From assembly GCF_030010625.1 (NCBI RefSeq), contig NZ_JASCXN010000028.1, forward strand, positions 1-64,000: 64,000 nt of DNA, read 5' to 3'. Position 1 is the stretch's first letter. Every line of letters begins with the position of its first letter. Made by a program: the position numbers and the translations under genes. This DNA comes from Streptomyces sp. CC208A (GTDB lineage Bacteria > Actinomycetota > Actinomycetes > Streptomycetales > Streptomycetaceae). Below the pieces are notes generated by a model. The model was not told where the DNA came from, ran no database searches, and saw only the letters and a list, made by a program, of their open reading frames with translations. Shown here one piece after another: positions 50,651-58,969 of the stretch.

Positions 50651-51364
50651 TCACACGGCGGAGGAGTTGCCGTAGTAGGCGTCCGGGCCGTGCTTGCGGG
50701 TGAAGTGGCGGTCGAGGAGGTGCCGCGGGGGTTCGACCGGGCCCAGGGCGATGGTGTGGAGGGCCATCTCGGCCACCGCCTCGCAGATGACGGCGTGCTC
50801 CAGGGACGTGGTGGCGTCGGGGCCCCAGGTGAAGGGGCCGTGGTGGGCGACCAGGGCACCGGGGACCTCCCTGGCCCGGGTGTCGTCGCGGTCCAGCAGG
50901 TCCACGATGACCTGGCCGGTGTTGTACTCGTAGTCCGTGGCGCACTGCTGGGGGGTGAGGGCCTCGGTGACGGGGACGGGGCCGTTGAAGGTGTCGGCGT
51001 GGGTCGTGCCGAGCACCGGGATCGGGCGCCGGGCCTGGGCGAAGGCGACGGCGTGGGTGGAGTGGGTGTGGGTCACGCCGCCGATGGAGGGGAAGGCGAG
51101 GTAGAGGCTGCGGTGGGTCTCCGTGTCGGTGGACGGGCGCAGACGGCCGTCGACGACGCTCCCGTCGGACAGGGAGACGACGACCAGGTCCTCCTCGGTC
51201 AGCACGTCGTAGGCCACCCCGGAGGGCTTGATGACGAAGACGCCGGCCTCCCGGTCCACACCGCTCACATTGCCCCAGGTGAGTGTGGCGAGCCCGGCTC
51301 GGGGGATGCGGAGGTTGGCCTCCAGGACCTCGCTGCGCAGCTTCTCGGAAACGGTCGTGCTCAC
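50651..51364 (-). CDS. araD: L-ribulose-5-phosphate 4-epimerase
   Basis: A class II aldolase-type epimerase of 237 residues converting L-ribulose 5-phosphate to D-xylulose 5-phosphate. TLTWGNVSGVDREAGVFVIKPSGVAYDVLT, the zinc histidines in THTHSTHAVAFAQA, and HHGPFTWG are all present. Start GTG 51364 gives normal family length and has GGACGGAG just upstream; a GTG at 51415 that overlaps the araA stop (GTGA) would add 17 residues and is the alternative. Last gene of the araBAD operon. Confidence 0.92.
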   Translation of the reverse strand: MSTTVSEKLRSEVLEANLRIPRAGLATLTWGNVSGVDREAGVFVIKPSGVAYDVLTEEDLVVVSLSDGSVVDGRLRPSTDTETHRSLYLAFPSIGGVTHTHSTHAVAFAQARRPIPVLGTTHADTFNGPVPVTEALTPQQCATDYEYNTGQVIVDLLDRDDTRAREVPGALVAHHGPFTWGPDATTSLEHAVICEAVAEMALHTIALGPVEPPRHLLDRHFTRKHGPDAYYGNSSAV

Positions 51365-51411
51365 GGAGGACTCCGTCCTGGTCGGGGTGGCGGCGGGGGC
51401 CGCGGAGGTGT

Positions 51412-52920
51412 TCACAGGCTCTGGGCCAGACGGTGGTAGGCCTGGTTCCAGCGCAGCTCGCGCGTGAAGCGCCGGACGGTGGTGTCCTCGTCGATGACGG
51501 CGAGTTCGGTCCGCAGCATCTCGGCGAGGTCGTCGAGCTCCTCGCCGCCGAGGGCGGTGGTCAGGACGGTGTGGTGCGGTGCCCCGGCCGTCAGCCATGC
51601 CTCGGTGGAGGTACGCAGGTCGGGACGGGGGCGCCAGACGGCGCGGGCGACGGGGAGCCGGGGCAGCGGCTCGGGCGGGGCGACGACGTCGATGTGGTTG
51701 GCGACGAGGCGGAACCTGTCGCCCATGTCGGCGAGGCCGACGACGACGGCCGGGCCGGGGTCCGCGTCGAAGACGAGGCGGACCGGGTCCTCGCGTCCGC
51801 CGATGCCGAGCGGGTGGATCTCGCAGGCGGGCACGGCCGTCGTGAGGGAGGGGCAGACCTCCAGCATGTGGGCGCCGAGGATGAGCTCCTGACCGGGCGT
51901 CAGGTCGTAGGTGTAGTCCTCCATGAAGGAGGTGCCGCCGGGCAGGCCGTGGGCCATCGTCTTCAGGGTGCGCAGCAGGGTGGCGGTCTTCCAGTCCCCT
52001 TCGCCGCCGAAGCCGTAGCCGTCCGCCATCAGGCGCTGCACGGCGAGGCCGGGCAGCTGGCGCAGGCCGCCGAGGTCCTCGAAGTTGGTGGTGAAGGCGC
52101 GGAAGCCGCCCTCCGTGAGGAAGGCGCGCAGGCCGGCCTCGATGCGTGCGGCGTAGCGCAGGGAGTCGTGGCGCTCGCCGCCGGGCCGCAGCTCGGGGGC
52201 GAGGGCGTAGAGGTCCTGGTACTCCTTGACGAGGGCGGTGACGGTGGCGTCGGGGACGGCGTCGACCGCGGCGACGAGGTCGTTGACGCCGTAGGTGTTG
52301 ACGGAGACCCCGAACCGCAGCTGTGCCTCGACCTTGTCGCCCTCGGTGACGGCGACGTCGCGCATGTTGTCGCCGAAGCGGGCGAGCCGGAGGGTGGTCA
52401 GTTCGGAGCGGCCGAGGGCGGCGCGGGCCCAGCCGGCGATGCGGCCTGTGACCCCGGGGGTGGAGACGTGGCCGGCCACGGTCTTGCGCGGGACGCCGAG
52501 GCGGGTCTGGACGAAGCCGAACTCGCGGTCGCCGTGGGCGGCCTGGTTCAGGTTCATGAAGTCCATGTCGATGGTGGACCAGGGCAGTGCGCGGTTGGCC
52601 TGGGTGTGCAGGTGCAGCAGCGGCTTGCTCAGGGCGTCGAGGCCCGCGATCCACATCTTGGCCGGGGAGAAGGTGTGCATCCAGGCGATCAGGCCGACGC
52701 AGCGGTCGTCGGCGTTGGCCTCCAGGCAGACCGCGCGGATGGCAGCCGCGTCGGTGAGGACCGGCTTCCACACGAGGCGGGCGGGTATCCGGCCCTGGTC
52801 GGAGAGGGTCTCGCAGAGGGCGCGGGACTGGTCGGCGACCTGGGCGAGGGTGTCCTCGCCGTAGAGGGCCTGGCTGCCGGTGAGGAACCAGATCTCGCGG
52901 TCGGTCTTGGCGGGCGTCAT
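51412..52920 (-). CDS. araA: L-arabinose isomerase
   Basis: A 502-residue enzyme converting L-arabinose to L-ribulose. REIWFLTGSQALYGEDTL is the family start, GLIAWMHTFSPAKMWIAGL and LHLHTQANRALPWSTIDMDFMNLNQAAHGDREFGF line the site, and GYGFGGEGDWKTATL plus SFMEDYTYDL hold catalytic glutamates with ACEIHPLGIGG and VANHIDVV giving metal-binding histidines. ATG at 52920 has GAGGAG 11 nt upstream. Between araB and araD in a minus-strand operon; the 159-nt gap to araB contains repeats. Confidence 0.96.
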   Translation of the reverse strand: MTPAKTDREIWFLTGSQALYGEDTLAQVADQSRALCETLSDQGRIPARLVWKPVLTDAAAIRAVCLEANADDRCVGLIAWMHTFSPAKMWIAGLDALSKPLLHLHTQANRALPWSTIDMDFMNLNQAAHGDREFGFVQTRLGVPRKTVAGHVSTPGVTGRIAGWARAALGRSELTTLRLARFGDNMRDVAVTEGDKVEAQLRFGVSVNTYGVNDLVAAVDAVPDATVTALVKEYQDLYALAPELRPGGERHDSLRYAARIEAGLRAFLTEGGFRAFTTNFEDLGGLRQLPGLAVQRLMADGYGFGGEGDWKTATLLRTLKTMAHGLPGGTSFMEDYTYDLTPGQELILGAHMLEVCPSLTTAVPACEIHPLGIGGREDPVRLVFDADPGPAVVVGLADMGDRFRLVANHIDVVAPPEPLPRLPVARAVWRPRPDLRTSTEAWLTAGAPHHTVLTTALGGEELDDLAEMLRTELAVIDEDTTVRRFTRELRWNQAYHRLAQSL

Positions 52921-52996
52921 GTCGGGTGTGCTCCTCGGAAGGTACGGGGGCGGGAGGGCGGGCCGGTGGGGGCGGGTCCCATGGGGGCGGACCGGT

Positions 52997-53087
52997 GCGG
53001 CCGGGGAGGCGGGCCGGTCAGGTGGTAAAGGCACGGCCGGTCCGACGGTGCCGGAGGCGCGGCCGGGGAGGCGGGCCGGTCAGGTGG
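52997..53087. repeat. 29-bp direct repeat at the araB-araA junction
   Basis: The same 29 bases, starting GCGGCCGGGGAGGCGGGCCG, occur at 52997-53025 and 53059-53087. The second copy contains the araB stop codon, so the first seems to be a duplicate of the gene end placed in the gap. A looser G-rich copy lies near 52950. Confidence 0.85.
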
Positions 53088-54789
53088 CGGGGGTGGAGGT
53101 CCGGGCGGTGTTGCGGATCCTCCGCAGGCGGTGCAGGAGGAGGTCCGTACCGGTGCCGAAGTGCTCGTGCAGGGCGCGGTACTCGGCGAACAGCGCGTCG
53201 TAGGCGTCCGCCCGGGCGGGGTCGGGCAGGTAGGCGTGGCGCCGGACGCTGCCCATGGCGGAGGCGGCGGCACGGACGTCGGGGTGGGCGCCCGCGGCGA
53301 CGGCGGCGTGGATGGCCGAGCCGAGCGCCGGTCCCTGTTCGGAGGTGCTGAGGGAGACGGGGCGGCGGAGCACGTCGGCGTGGATCTGCATGAGCAGCGC
53401 GTTCTTCTTCAGGCCGCCGGTGACGATGAACTCCTCGACGGGGATCCCGCCGTCCTCGAAGGCCTCGACGATCATCCGGGTGCCGTAGGCGGTGGATTCG
53501 AGCAGGGCCCGGTAGACGTCCTCGGGCCGGGTGTCGAGGGTGAGTCCCGCGACGACTCCGGAGAGGTGGTGGTCGACGAGGGGGGAACGGTTGCCGTTCA
53601 TCCAGTCCAGGGCGACCAGGCCGTGCGCGCCGACCGGCTGGTCGGCGGCCTTGCGGGTCAGGAGCTGGTGGAGGTCCTCGCCGGATGCCTCCGCCTCGGC
53701 GCGGTAGTGGTCCGGGACGCCCTGCCGGAGCCACCAGGCGAAGATGTCGCCGACCGCGCTCTGTCCGGCCTCGTAGCCGTAGGCGCCCTCGACGATGCCG
53801 CCGTCGACGACTCCGCAGATGCCGGGGATCTCGGCGAGGGCGGCGCCGTTGAGGACGTGGCAGGTGGAGGTGCCCATGATGGCGAGCATCCGGCCGTTCT
53901 CGACGGCGCCCGCCGCGGGCGCGGCCACGTGGGCGTCGACGTTGCCGGCGGCGACGGCGATGCCCTCGGGCAGGCCGGTCCACTGAGCGGCCTGGCCGCT
54001 CAGTGGACCGACGCGGGAGCCGAGGGGTGACAGCGGGTGTTCCAGGCGTGTGGCGGGGAAGTCGGCGAAGTCCGGGTGGAGTCGGGCGAGGAAGTCGGGC
54101 GAGGGGTAGGCGCCGTCCTGGTGGATGCCCTTGTAGCCGGCGGTGCAGGTGTTGCGGGACTCGGTGCCGGTCAGCTGCCAGACGATCCAGTCGGCCGCCT
54201 CGATCCAGCGGGCGCAGGCGGCGTAGACGGCGGGGTCCTCCTCCAGGACCTGCAGGGCCTTGGCGTACTGCCACTCGGCGGAGATCCTGCCGCCGTACCG
54301 TGCGATCCACTTCTCGCCGCGGGCGTGGGCGAGGGCGTTGATGCGGTCGGCCTGTTCCTGGGCCGCGTGGTGCTTCCACAGTTTGGGCCAGGCGTGCGGG
54401 CGGTCGGCCCACTCGGGCGTGAGGGCGAGCGGGGTGCCGTCGGGGGTGGTCGGCAGGACCGTGCAGGCGGTGAAGTCGGTGGCGATGCCGATGACGCGGG
54501 CGGGGTCGGTCCCGGCGGCGGCGAGGGCCTCCGGGACGGCGGTGCGCAGGACCTCGCGCCAGTCCTCGGGGTGCTGCAGGGCCCAGTCGGGAGGGAGGGG
54601 GGCGCCGGTGGTGGGGAGGCGGTCCTCGATGACGGCGTGGCGGTACGCGTGGACCGCCGAGCCGAGTTCGGCTCCGTCCCGGACCCTGACCACGACGGCG
54701 CGTCCGGAGAGGGTGCCGAAGTCGACTCCGATGGTGCAGGCCTCGGGGTGGTGAGGGGCTGCGGGGCCGGAAAGGGCGTGTGGGGTCAC
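53080..54789 (-). CDS. araB: L-ribulokinase
   Basis: A 569-residue FGGY-family kinase phosphorylating L-ribulose. The N-terminal phosphate loop is IGVDFGTLSGRAVVV; ATDFTACTVLPTTPDGTPL, GGRISAEWQYAKALQVL and IMGTSTCHVLNG are characteristic of AraB, and VTGGLKKNALLMQIHADVL is the C-terminal signature. GTG at 54789 is the start; its ribosome site (GAGAGAG) is weak. First gene of araB-araA-araD. Its promoter contains a LacI-type operator at 54835-54850. Confidence 0.96.
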   Translation of the reverse strand: MTPHALSGPAAPHHPEACTIGVDFGTLSGRAVVVRVRDGAELGSAVHAYRHAVIEDRLPTTGAPLPPDWALQHPEDWREVLRTAVPEALAAAGTDPARVIGIATDFTACTVLPTTPDGTPLALTPEWADRPHAWPKLWKHHAAQEQADRINALAHARGEKWIARYGGRISAEWQYAKALQVLEEDPAVYAACARWIEAADWIVWQLTGTESRNTCTAGYKGIHQDGAYPSPDFLARLHPDFADFPATRLEHPLSPLGSRVGPLSGQAAQWTGLPEGIAVAAGNVDAHVAAPAAGAVENGRMLAIMGTSTCHVLNGAALAEIPGICGVVDGGIVEGAYGYEAGQSAVGDIFAWWLRQGVPDHYRAEAEASGEDLHQLLTRKAADQPVGAHGLVALDWMNGNRSPLVDHHLSGVVAGLTLDTRPEDVYRALLESTAYGTRMIVEAFEDGGIPVEEFIVTGGLKKNALLMQIHADVLRRPVSLSTSEQGPALGSAIHAAVAAGAHPDVRAAASAMGSVRRHAYLPDPARADAYDALFAEYRALHEHFGTGTDLLLHRLRRIRNTARTSTPAT

Positions 54790-54834
54790 GGTGCGGTCTC
54801 TCTCGTCGGGGGCGGGGCCGGAGGAGCACCCTGA

Positions 54835-54863
54835 TTGTTAACGCTCACAATTGGGTTGGACAA
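54835..54863 (-). promoter_or_regulatory. araB promoter with LacI-type operator
   Basis: On the minus strand TTGTCC (54863-54858) and TAACAA (54840-54835) are separated by 17 nt, an acceptable -35/-10 pair 45 nt from the GTG. The 16-bp operator TTGTGAGCGTTAACAA (54850-54835) overlaps the -10 so that its TAACAA half is the -10 box. It differs by one base from the site at 56131. Repressor binding would block polymerase directly. A weaker half-site (GTGAGCGCTC) lies at 54916-54925. Confidence 0.75.
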
Positions 54864-54943
54864 GGGTTCCGGACAGTTCTGCGGCACCTGCGGGAAAGAA
54901 GTGAGCCACTTCGAAGTGAGCGCTCGCTCACGCGCCGGAGGCA

Positions 54944-54987
54944 GCCCACCGCACCGCGCCCGGCTCGGCCGGCACGGTGCGGTGGGC
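54944..54987 (-). terminator. Terminator after the LacI-family gene
   Basis: GCCCACCGCACCG (54944-54956) and CGGTGCGGTGGGC (54975-54987) form a perfect 13-bp stem with an 18-nt loop, 6 nt beyond the repressor stop codon on the minus strand. Confidence 0.75.
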
Positions 54988-54992
54988 CGGCG

Positions 54993-56039
54993 TCAGCCCT
55001 CGGTCGAAGGGCGCGTGCTCGCGCGCATGATGAGCTGCGGTTCCACCAGGAGGTGCTCGGCCTTCCGGGCACGGCCCTCGATGTGGTCCACCAGGAGCCC
55101 GATGCTCCGGCGCCCGATGGCGGCGAAGTCCTGGCGGACCGTCGTCAGCGGCGGGGGGAAGTACTCGGCCTCCGGGATGTCGTCGAAGCCGGCGACGGCC
55201 ACCTGCGCGGGGGTGCGGATCCCGGCCTCGCGCAGCGCCCGCAGGACGCCGAGCGCCATCTGGTCGTTGGCGACGAAGACGGCGGTGACCGGTGCCGTCC
55301 CGCGACGGGCCAGGGCGAGCCCGGCGAGCTCCTGTCCCGCCCGGTACCCGGACAGCGGGCTCCAGTCCCCCTCCAGGACGCGCGGGGGCTCGATGCCGCT
55401 CTCCTCCAGGACCGCTCGCCAGCCCGCCGTACGGGCCTCGCTCTCCAGCCAGTCGCCGGGGCCCGCCACGTGCCAGACGGTGCTGTGCCCGGCGGCGAGC
55501 AGGTGCTCCGTGACCATGCGGGCGCCGAGCTCCTGGTCGAGGGAGACGCCGGGCAGGTCGAGCTGATGGCCGCCCTCCACCGTCACCACGGGGAAGGGCG
55601 CGTCCAGTTCGGCGAGCGCCTGCACGTGCGAGCGCTGCGGGGTGATGGCGACGACGCCCTCCACCCCCCAGGCCGCGAGGTGGTCGATGGCGTCCTTGAG
55701 CCCCTGCCCCGATCCGGTGCGCAGGCTGACGGTCGAGACGAGGTAGCCCTCTTCGCGCGCCGCCTCCTGCAGGCCGGTCATGGTGCTGGCGGGGCCGTAC
55801 AGGGAGGTGTTGACGGCGATGACGCCCAGCGTCCTCGTCCGGCGCGTCACCAGGGCGCGGGCGGCGGAGTTGCGGCGGTAGCCCAGCCGTTCGATGGCCG
55901 CGGTGACCTGTTCCCGGGTGGCGGCGCGCACGTTGGGGTGGCCGCTCAGGACCCGGGAGACGGTCTGGTGGGAGACCCCCGCCTCGCGTGCGACGTCGGC
56001 CATCGTCGGCGGGCGGACGTCTTCCGCGGGATGCGTCAC
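54993..56039 (-). CDS. LacI-family repressor of arabinose genes
   Basis: A 348-residue regulator. The helix-turn-helix and hinge read TMADVAREAGVSHQTVSRVLSGHPNVRAATREQV and LGYRRNSAARALVTRRTRTLGVI; the rest is a periplasmic-binding-type sugar domain (GVIAVNTSLYGPAS, VAGFDDIPEAEYFPPPLTTVRQD). GTG at 56039 is chosen because GGGAGG stands 6 nt upstream and homology begins shortly after. It lies between araBAD and the divergent sugar ABC operon, and matching operators stand in front of both. It likely represses both sets until arabinose or a metabolite binds, and probably also itself, since the 56131 operator is upstream of its own gene. Confidence 0.92.
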   Translation of the reverse strand: MTHPAEDVRPPTMADVAREAGVSHQTVSRVLSGHPNVRAATREQVTAAIERLGYRRNSAARALVTRRTRTLGVIAVNTSLYGPASTMTGLQEAAREEGYLVSTVSLRTGSGQGLKDAIDHLAAWGVEGVVAITPQRSHVQALAELDAPFPVVTVEGGHQLDLPGVSLDQELGARMVTEHLLAAGHSTVWHVAGPGDWLESEARTAGWRAVLEESGIEPPRVLEGDWSPLSGYRAGQELAGLALARRGTAPVTAVFVANDQMALGVLRALREAGIRTPAQVAVAGFDDIPEAEYFPPPLTTVRQDFAAIGRRSIGLLVDHIEGRARKAEHLLVEPQLIMRASTRPSTEG

Positions 56040-56117
56040 GTTCGCCTCCCTTCTCCCTGCTTGCGGCTGTGCATCGCTCACGGCTGCGCATCGATGCGAG
56101 AAAAACCTTAGCGCCTC

Positions 56118-56146
56118 TTGTATCACGCTGTTGTGAGCGCTAACAA
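56118..56146 (+). promoter_or_regulatory. Sugar ABC operon promoter with LacI-type operator
   Basis: TTGTAT (56118-56123) and TAACAA (56141-56146) are 17 nt apart. The operator TTGTGAGCGCTAACAA (56131-56146) covers the -10, again using its right half as the -10 box. On the other strand TTGTTA of the same operator can serve as the -35 of the repressor gene with GATACA downstream, so one site may control both directions. Confidence 0.72.
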
Positions 56147-56282
56147 TCTAGCTCGACCGGGGCGCCGAAGCCCCGGCCACCCGGCCGGAACGGTGTCGTC
56201 CCGGTGGTGCGGGGACACGCGCTGCCGCCGATCCCGTCCCGGTCGCAGCCGCCCTCGACGACGGGATCCCCCGGTGACGCCC

Positions 56283-57392
56283 ATGAAGAAGTTCCGTTCC
56301 GCATCCGCCCTCCTGGCCGTGACCACCAGCTGTGCCCTGCTCCTGACCGGCTGCGGCCAGGACAGCGAGGGAGGCAGCCAGGAGTCGAAGGACAAGAAGG
56401 ACCTCACCATCGGCATCGCCATGCCCACCAAGTCCTCCGAGCGGTGGATCGCCGACGGCCGGAACATGACCGAGAGCCTGAAGAAGGCCGGCTTCGCCAC
56501 CACCCTGCAGTACGGCGAGGACGACCCCGACCAGCAGGTCGCCCAGATCGAGAACATGATCACCCAGGGCGTCGACGCCCTCGTCGTGGCCGCCATCAAC
56601 GGCGAGGCCCTCTCCAACGTCCTCCAGCAGGCGGCGGACGCCCGCATCCCGGTGATCTCCTACGACCGGCTCATCCTCGGCTCCCCGCACGTCGACTACT
56701 ACGCCTCCTTCGACAACGAGAAGGTCGGCGAGCTCCAGGCCACGTACATCGTCGAGAAGCTGGGCCTGAAGACCGGCGCGAGGAAGGAGCCCTTCAACAT
56801 CGAGCTGTTCGCCGGGTCCAACGACGACAACAACACCAAGTACTTCTTCAACGGCGCCATGAAGGTGCTGAAGCCCTACCTCGACAAGAAGCAGCTGGTC
56901 GTGCGCTCCGGCCAGACCCAGCTCAACCAGGTCACCACCCTGCGCTGGGACGGCGGGACGGCGCAGAAGCGCATGGACGACCTGCTGACCTCCGCGTACT
57001 CCGACGCCCGGGTCGACGCCGTGCTCTCCCCCTACGACGGCATCTCCATCGGCATCCTCTCCGCCCTGAAGTCCGACGACTACGGAAGCGCCGCCAAGCC
57101 GCTGCCCGTCGTCACCGGCCAGGACGCGGAGGTCGCCTCCGTGAAGTCGATCATCGCGGGCGAGCAGACCCAGACCGTCTACAAGGACACCCGCGCCCTC
57201 GCGCAGGTCGCCGCCGACATGGTGAGCGCCGTCCTCGCCGACAAGAAGCCCGAGATCAACGACGACACCACCTACGACAACGGCAAGAAGGTGGTCCCGG
57301 CCTTCCTCCTCGACCCGGTGAGCGTCGACAGGTCGAACTACCGGAAGGTCCTGGTCGACTCCGGCTACATCGACGCCGGGGCGCTGAAGTGA
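56283..57392 (+). CDS. ChvE-like sugar-binding lipoprotein
   Basis: A 369-residue substrate-binding protein. The lipoprotein signal peptide ends in LLLTGCGQ (lipobox LTGC), so it is anchored on the outer face of the membrane. The mature part reads LTIGIAMPTKSSERWIADGRNM, VDALVVAAINGEALSNVLQQAADARIPVISYDRLI and DAVLSPYDGISIGILSALK, which match the ChvE/multiple-monosaccharide group. Given araBAD and the shared operator, L-arabinose is the likely ligand. ATG at 56283 is chosen for a normal signal peptide; a GTG at 56274 is in frame. The stop overlaps mmsA (GTGA). Confidence 0.92.
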   Translation: MKKFRSASALLAVTTSCALLLTGCGQDSEGGSQESKDKKDLTIGIAMPTKSSERWIADGRNMTESLKKAGFATTLQYGEDDPDQQVAQIENMITQGVDALVVAAINGEALSNVLQQAADARIPVISYDRLILGSPHVDYYASFDNEKVGELQATYIVEKLGLKTGARKEPFNIELFAGSNDDNNTKYFFNGAMKVLKPYLDKKQLVVRSGQTQLNQVTTLRWDGGTAQKRMDDLLTSAYSDARVDAVLSPYDGISIGILSALKSDDYGSAAKPLPVVTGQDAEVASVKSIIAGEQTQTVYKDTRALAQVAADMVSAVLADKKPEINDDTTYDNGKKVVPAFLLDPVSVDRSNYRKVLVDSGYIDAGALK

Positions 57393-58969
57393 CCCCCCTC
57401 CTCCGGATGCGGTCCATCGTCAAGACCTTCCCCGGCGTCAGGGCCCTCTCCGAGGTGACCCTGTCGGTGGAGCGCGGCGAGGTGCACGCCCTGTGCGGGG
57501 AGAACGGCGCCGGGAAGTCGACCCTCATGAAGGTCCTGTCCGGCGTCCACCCGCACGGGACCTACGAGGGCGAGATCCTCCTCGACGGCGAACCGTGCCG
57601 CTTCAAGGGCATCAGGGCCAGCGAGCGGCACGGCATCGTCATCATCCACCAGGAGCTCGCGCTCGTCCCCCACCTGTCGATCGCCGAGAACGTCTTCCTC
57701 GGCAACGAGCCGTCCCGGCGGGGGGTGATCGACTGGCGCGAGGTGCTGCGCCGCGCTTCCGAACTGCTCAGGCGGGTCGGTCTCGACGAGCACCCCGAGA
57801 CCCGGGTCGCCGACATCGGCGTCGGCAAGCAGCAGCTCGTGGAGATCGCGAAGGCGCTCGCGAAGGACGTCCGCCTGCTGATCCTCGACGAGCCCACCGC
57901 GGCGCTCAACGACGAGGACAGCGCGAAGCTGCTGCGGCTGATGCGGGAGCTGAAGGACCAGGGCATCACCTCGATCCTCATCTCGCACAAGCTGAACGAG
58001 ATCGCCCGGATCGCCGACTCCGTCACCATCCTGCGCGACGGACGCTCCATCGAGACCCTCGACGTCCGGGACCCGGCCACCACCGAGGAACGCATCATCC
58101 GCGGCATGGTGGGGCGGGACCTCGACAGCCGGTTCCCCGAGCGCACGCCGTACGAGGGCCCGGCCGACGCCGAGCCCGCCCTGGAGATCCGGGACTGGAC
58201 CGTGCGCCATCCGCTCGACCGCGGCCGCAAGGTCGTCGACGGCGTCTCGCTCCGGGTCCGCCGCGGGGAGATCGTCGGCGTCGCGGGGCTCATGGGGGCC
58301 GGCCGCACCGAACTCGCCATGAGCGTCTTCGGCCGTTCCTACGGCCACTACGAGCGGGGCACGGTGCTCAGGGACGGCCGCGAGGTGCGGACGCGTACGG
58401 TTCCCGAGGCGGTCGCCCACGGCATCGCGTACGTCACCGAGGACCGCAAGCACTACGGGCTCGACCTCGGGGACTCGGTGAGCCGGAACATCTCGCTCGC
58501 CTCGCTCGGCGCCCTCGCCCGCCGCGGGATCGTCGACGGGCACGAGGAACGCAAGGTGGCCGAACGGTACCGGCGGACCATGAACATCAAGACGCCGAGC
58601 GTCCTCGAACCGGTCGGCCGCCTCTCCGGCGGCAACCAGCAGAAGGTCGTCCTCAGCAAGTGGATCCTCGCCGGCCCCGACGTCCTCGTCCTCGACGAGC
58701 CCACGCGCGGGGTCGACGTGGGAGCCAAGTTCGAGATCTACACCGTGATCGACCGGCTCGCCGCCGAGGGCAAGGCGATCCTCCTCATCTCCTCCGAACT
58801 GCCCGAACTCCTCGGCATGTGCGACCGCGTCTACACCATGGCCGCGGGACGGCTGACCGGCGAGGTCGGCCGCGAGGACGCCACCCAGGAAGTCCTGATG
58901 CGGCACATGACGCAGGACACCCCCGCCCCACCCGCCGCCACCGCCTCCAGCGAAGGACAGCAGGCATGA
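57389..58969 (+). CDS. mmsA: Sugar ABC transporter ATP-binding protein (MmsA/GguA type)
   Basis: A 526-residue tandem ATPase. The first half has Walker A GENGAGKST, the VADIGVGKQQLVEIAKAL signature and Walker B LLILDEPTAAL. The second half has a degenerate Walker A (GLMGAGRTE), LSGGNQQKVVLSKWI and VLVLDEPTRGVDVGAKFEIY. This two-domain form is typical of the CUT2 class of monosaccharide transporters. GTG start overlaps the binding-protein stop; the 3' end overlaps mmsB. It powers uptake for the ChvE-like protein. Confidence 0.93.
   Translation: MTPLLRMRSIVKTFPGVRALSEVTLSVERGEVHALCGENGAGKSTLMKVLSGVHPHGTYEGEILLDGEPCRFKGIRASERHGIVIIHQELALVPHLSIAENVFLGNEPSRRGVIDWREVLRRASELLRRVGLDEHPETRVADIGVGKQQLVEIAKALAKDVRLLILDEPTAALNDEDSAKLLRLMRELKDQGITSILISHKLNEIARIADSVTILRDGRSIETLDVRDPATTEERIIRGMVGRDLDSRFPERTPYEGPADAEPALEIRDWTVRHPLDRGRKVVDGVSLRVRRGEIVGVAGLMGAGRTELAMSVFGRSYGHYERGTVLRDGREVRTRTVPEAVAHGIAYVTEDRKHYGLDLGDSVSRNISLASLGALARRGIVDGHEERKVAERYRRTMNIKTPSVLEPVGRLSGGNQQKVVLSKWILAGPDVLVLDEPTRGVDVGAKFEIYTVIDRLAAEGKAILLISSELPELLGMCDRVYTMAAGRLTGEVGREDATQEVLMRHMTQDTPAPPAATASSEGQQA

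Noticed and set aside
52997..53087. CRISPR-like repeat pair at the araB-araA junction
   Set aside because: Only two exact copies, one inside the araB end, with a G-rich non-unique spacer and no cas genes in the window.
54907..54918. CACTTCGAAGTG palindrome as a second repressor site
   Set aside because: It does not share the TTGTGAGC half-site of the two clear operators; it may be chance in a short AT-richer patch.
54916..54931. GTGAGCG-CT-CGCTCAC dyad as a full LacI operator
   Set aside because: Outer positions do not match the TTG/CAA ends of the confirmed-looking operators; kept only as a weak half-site.
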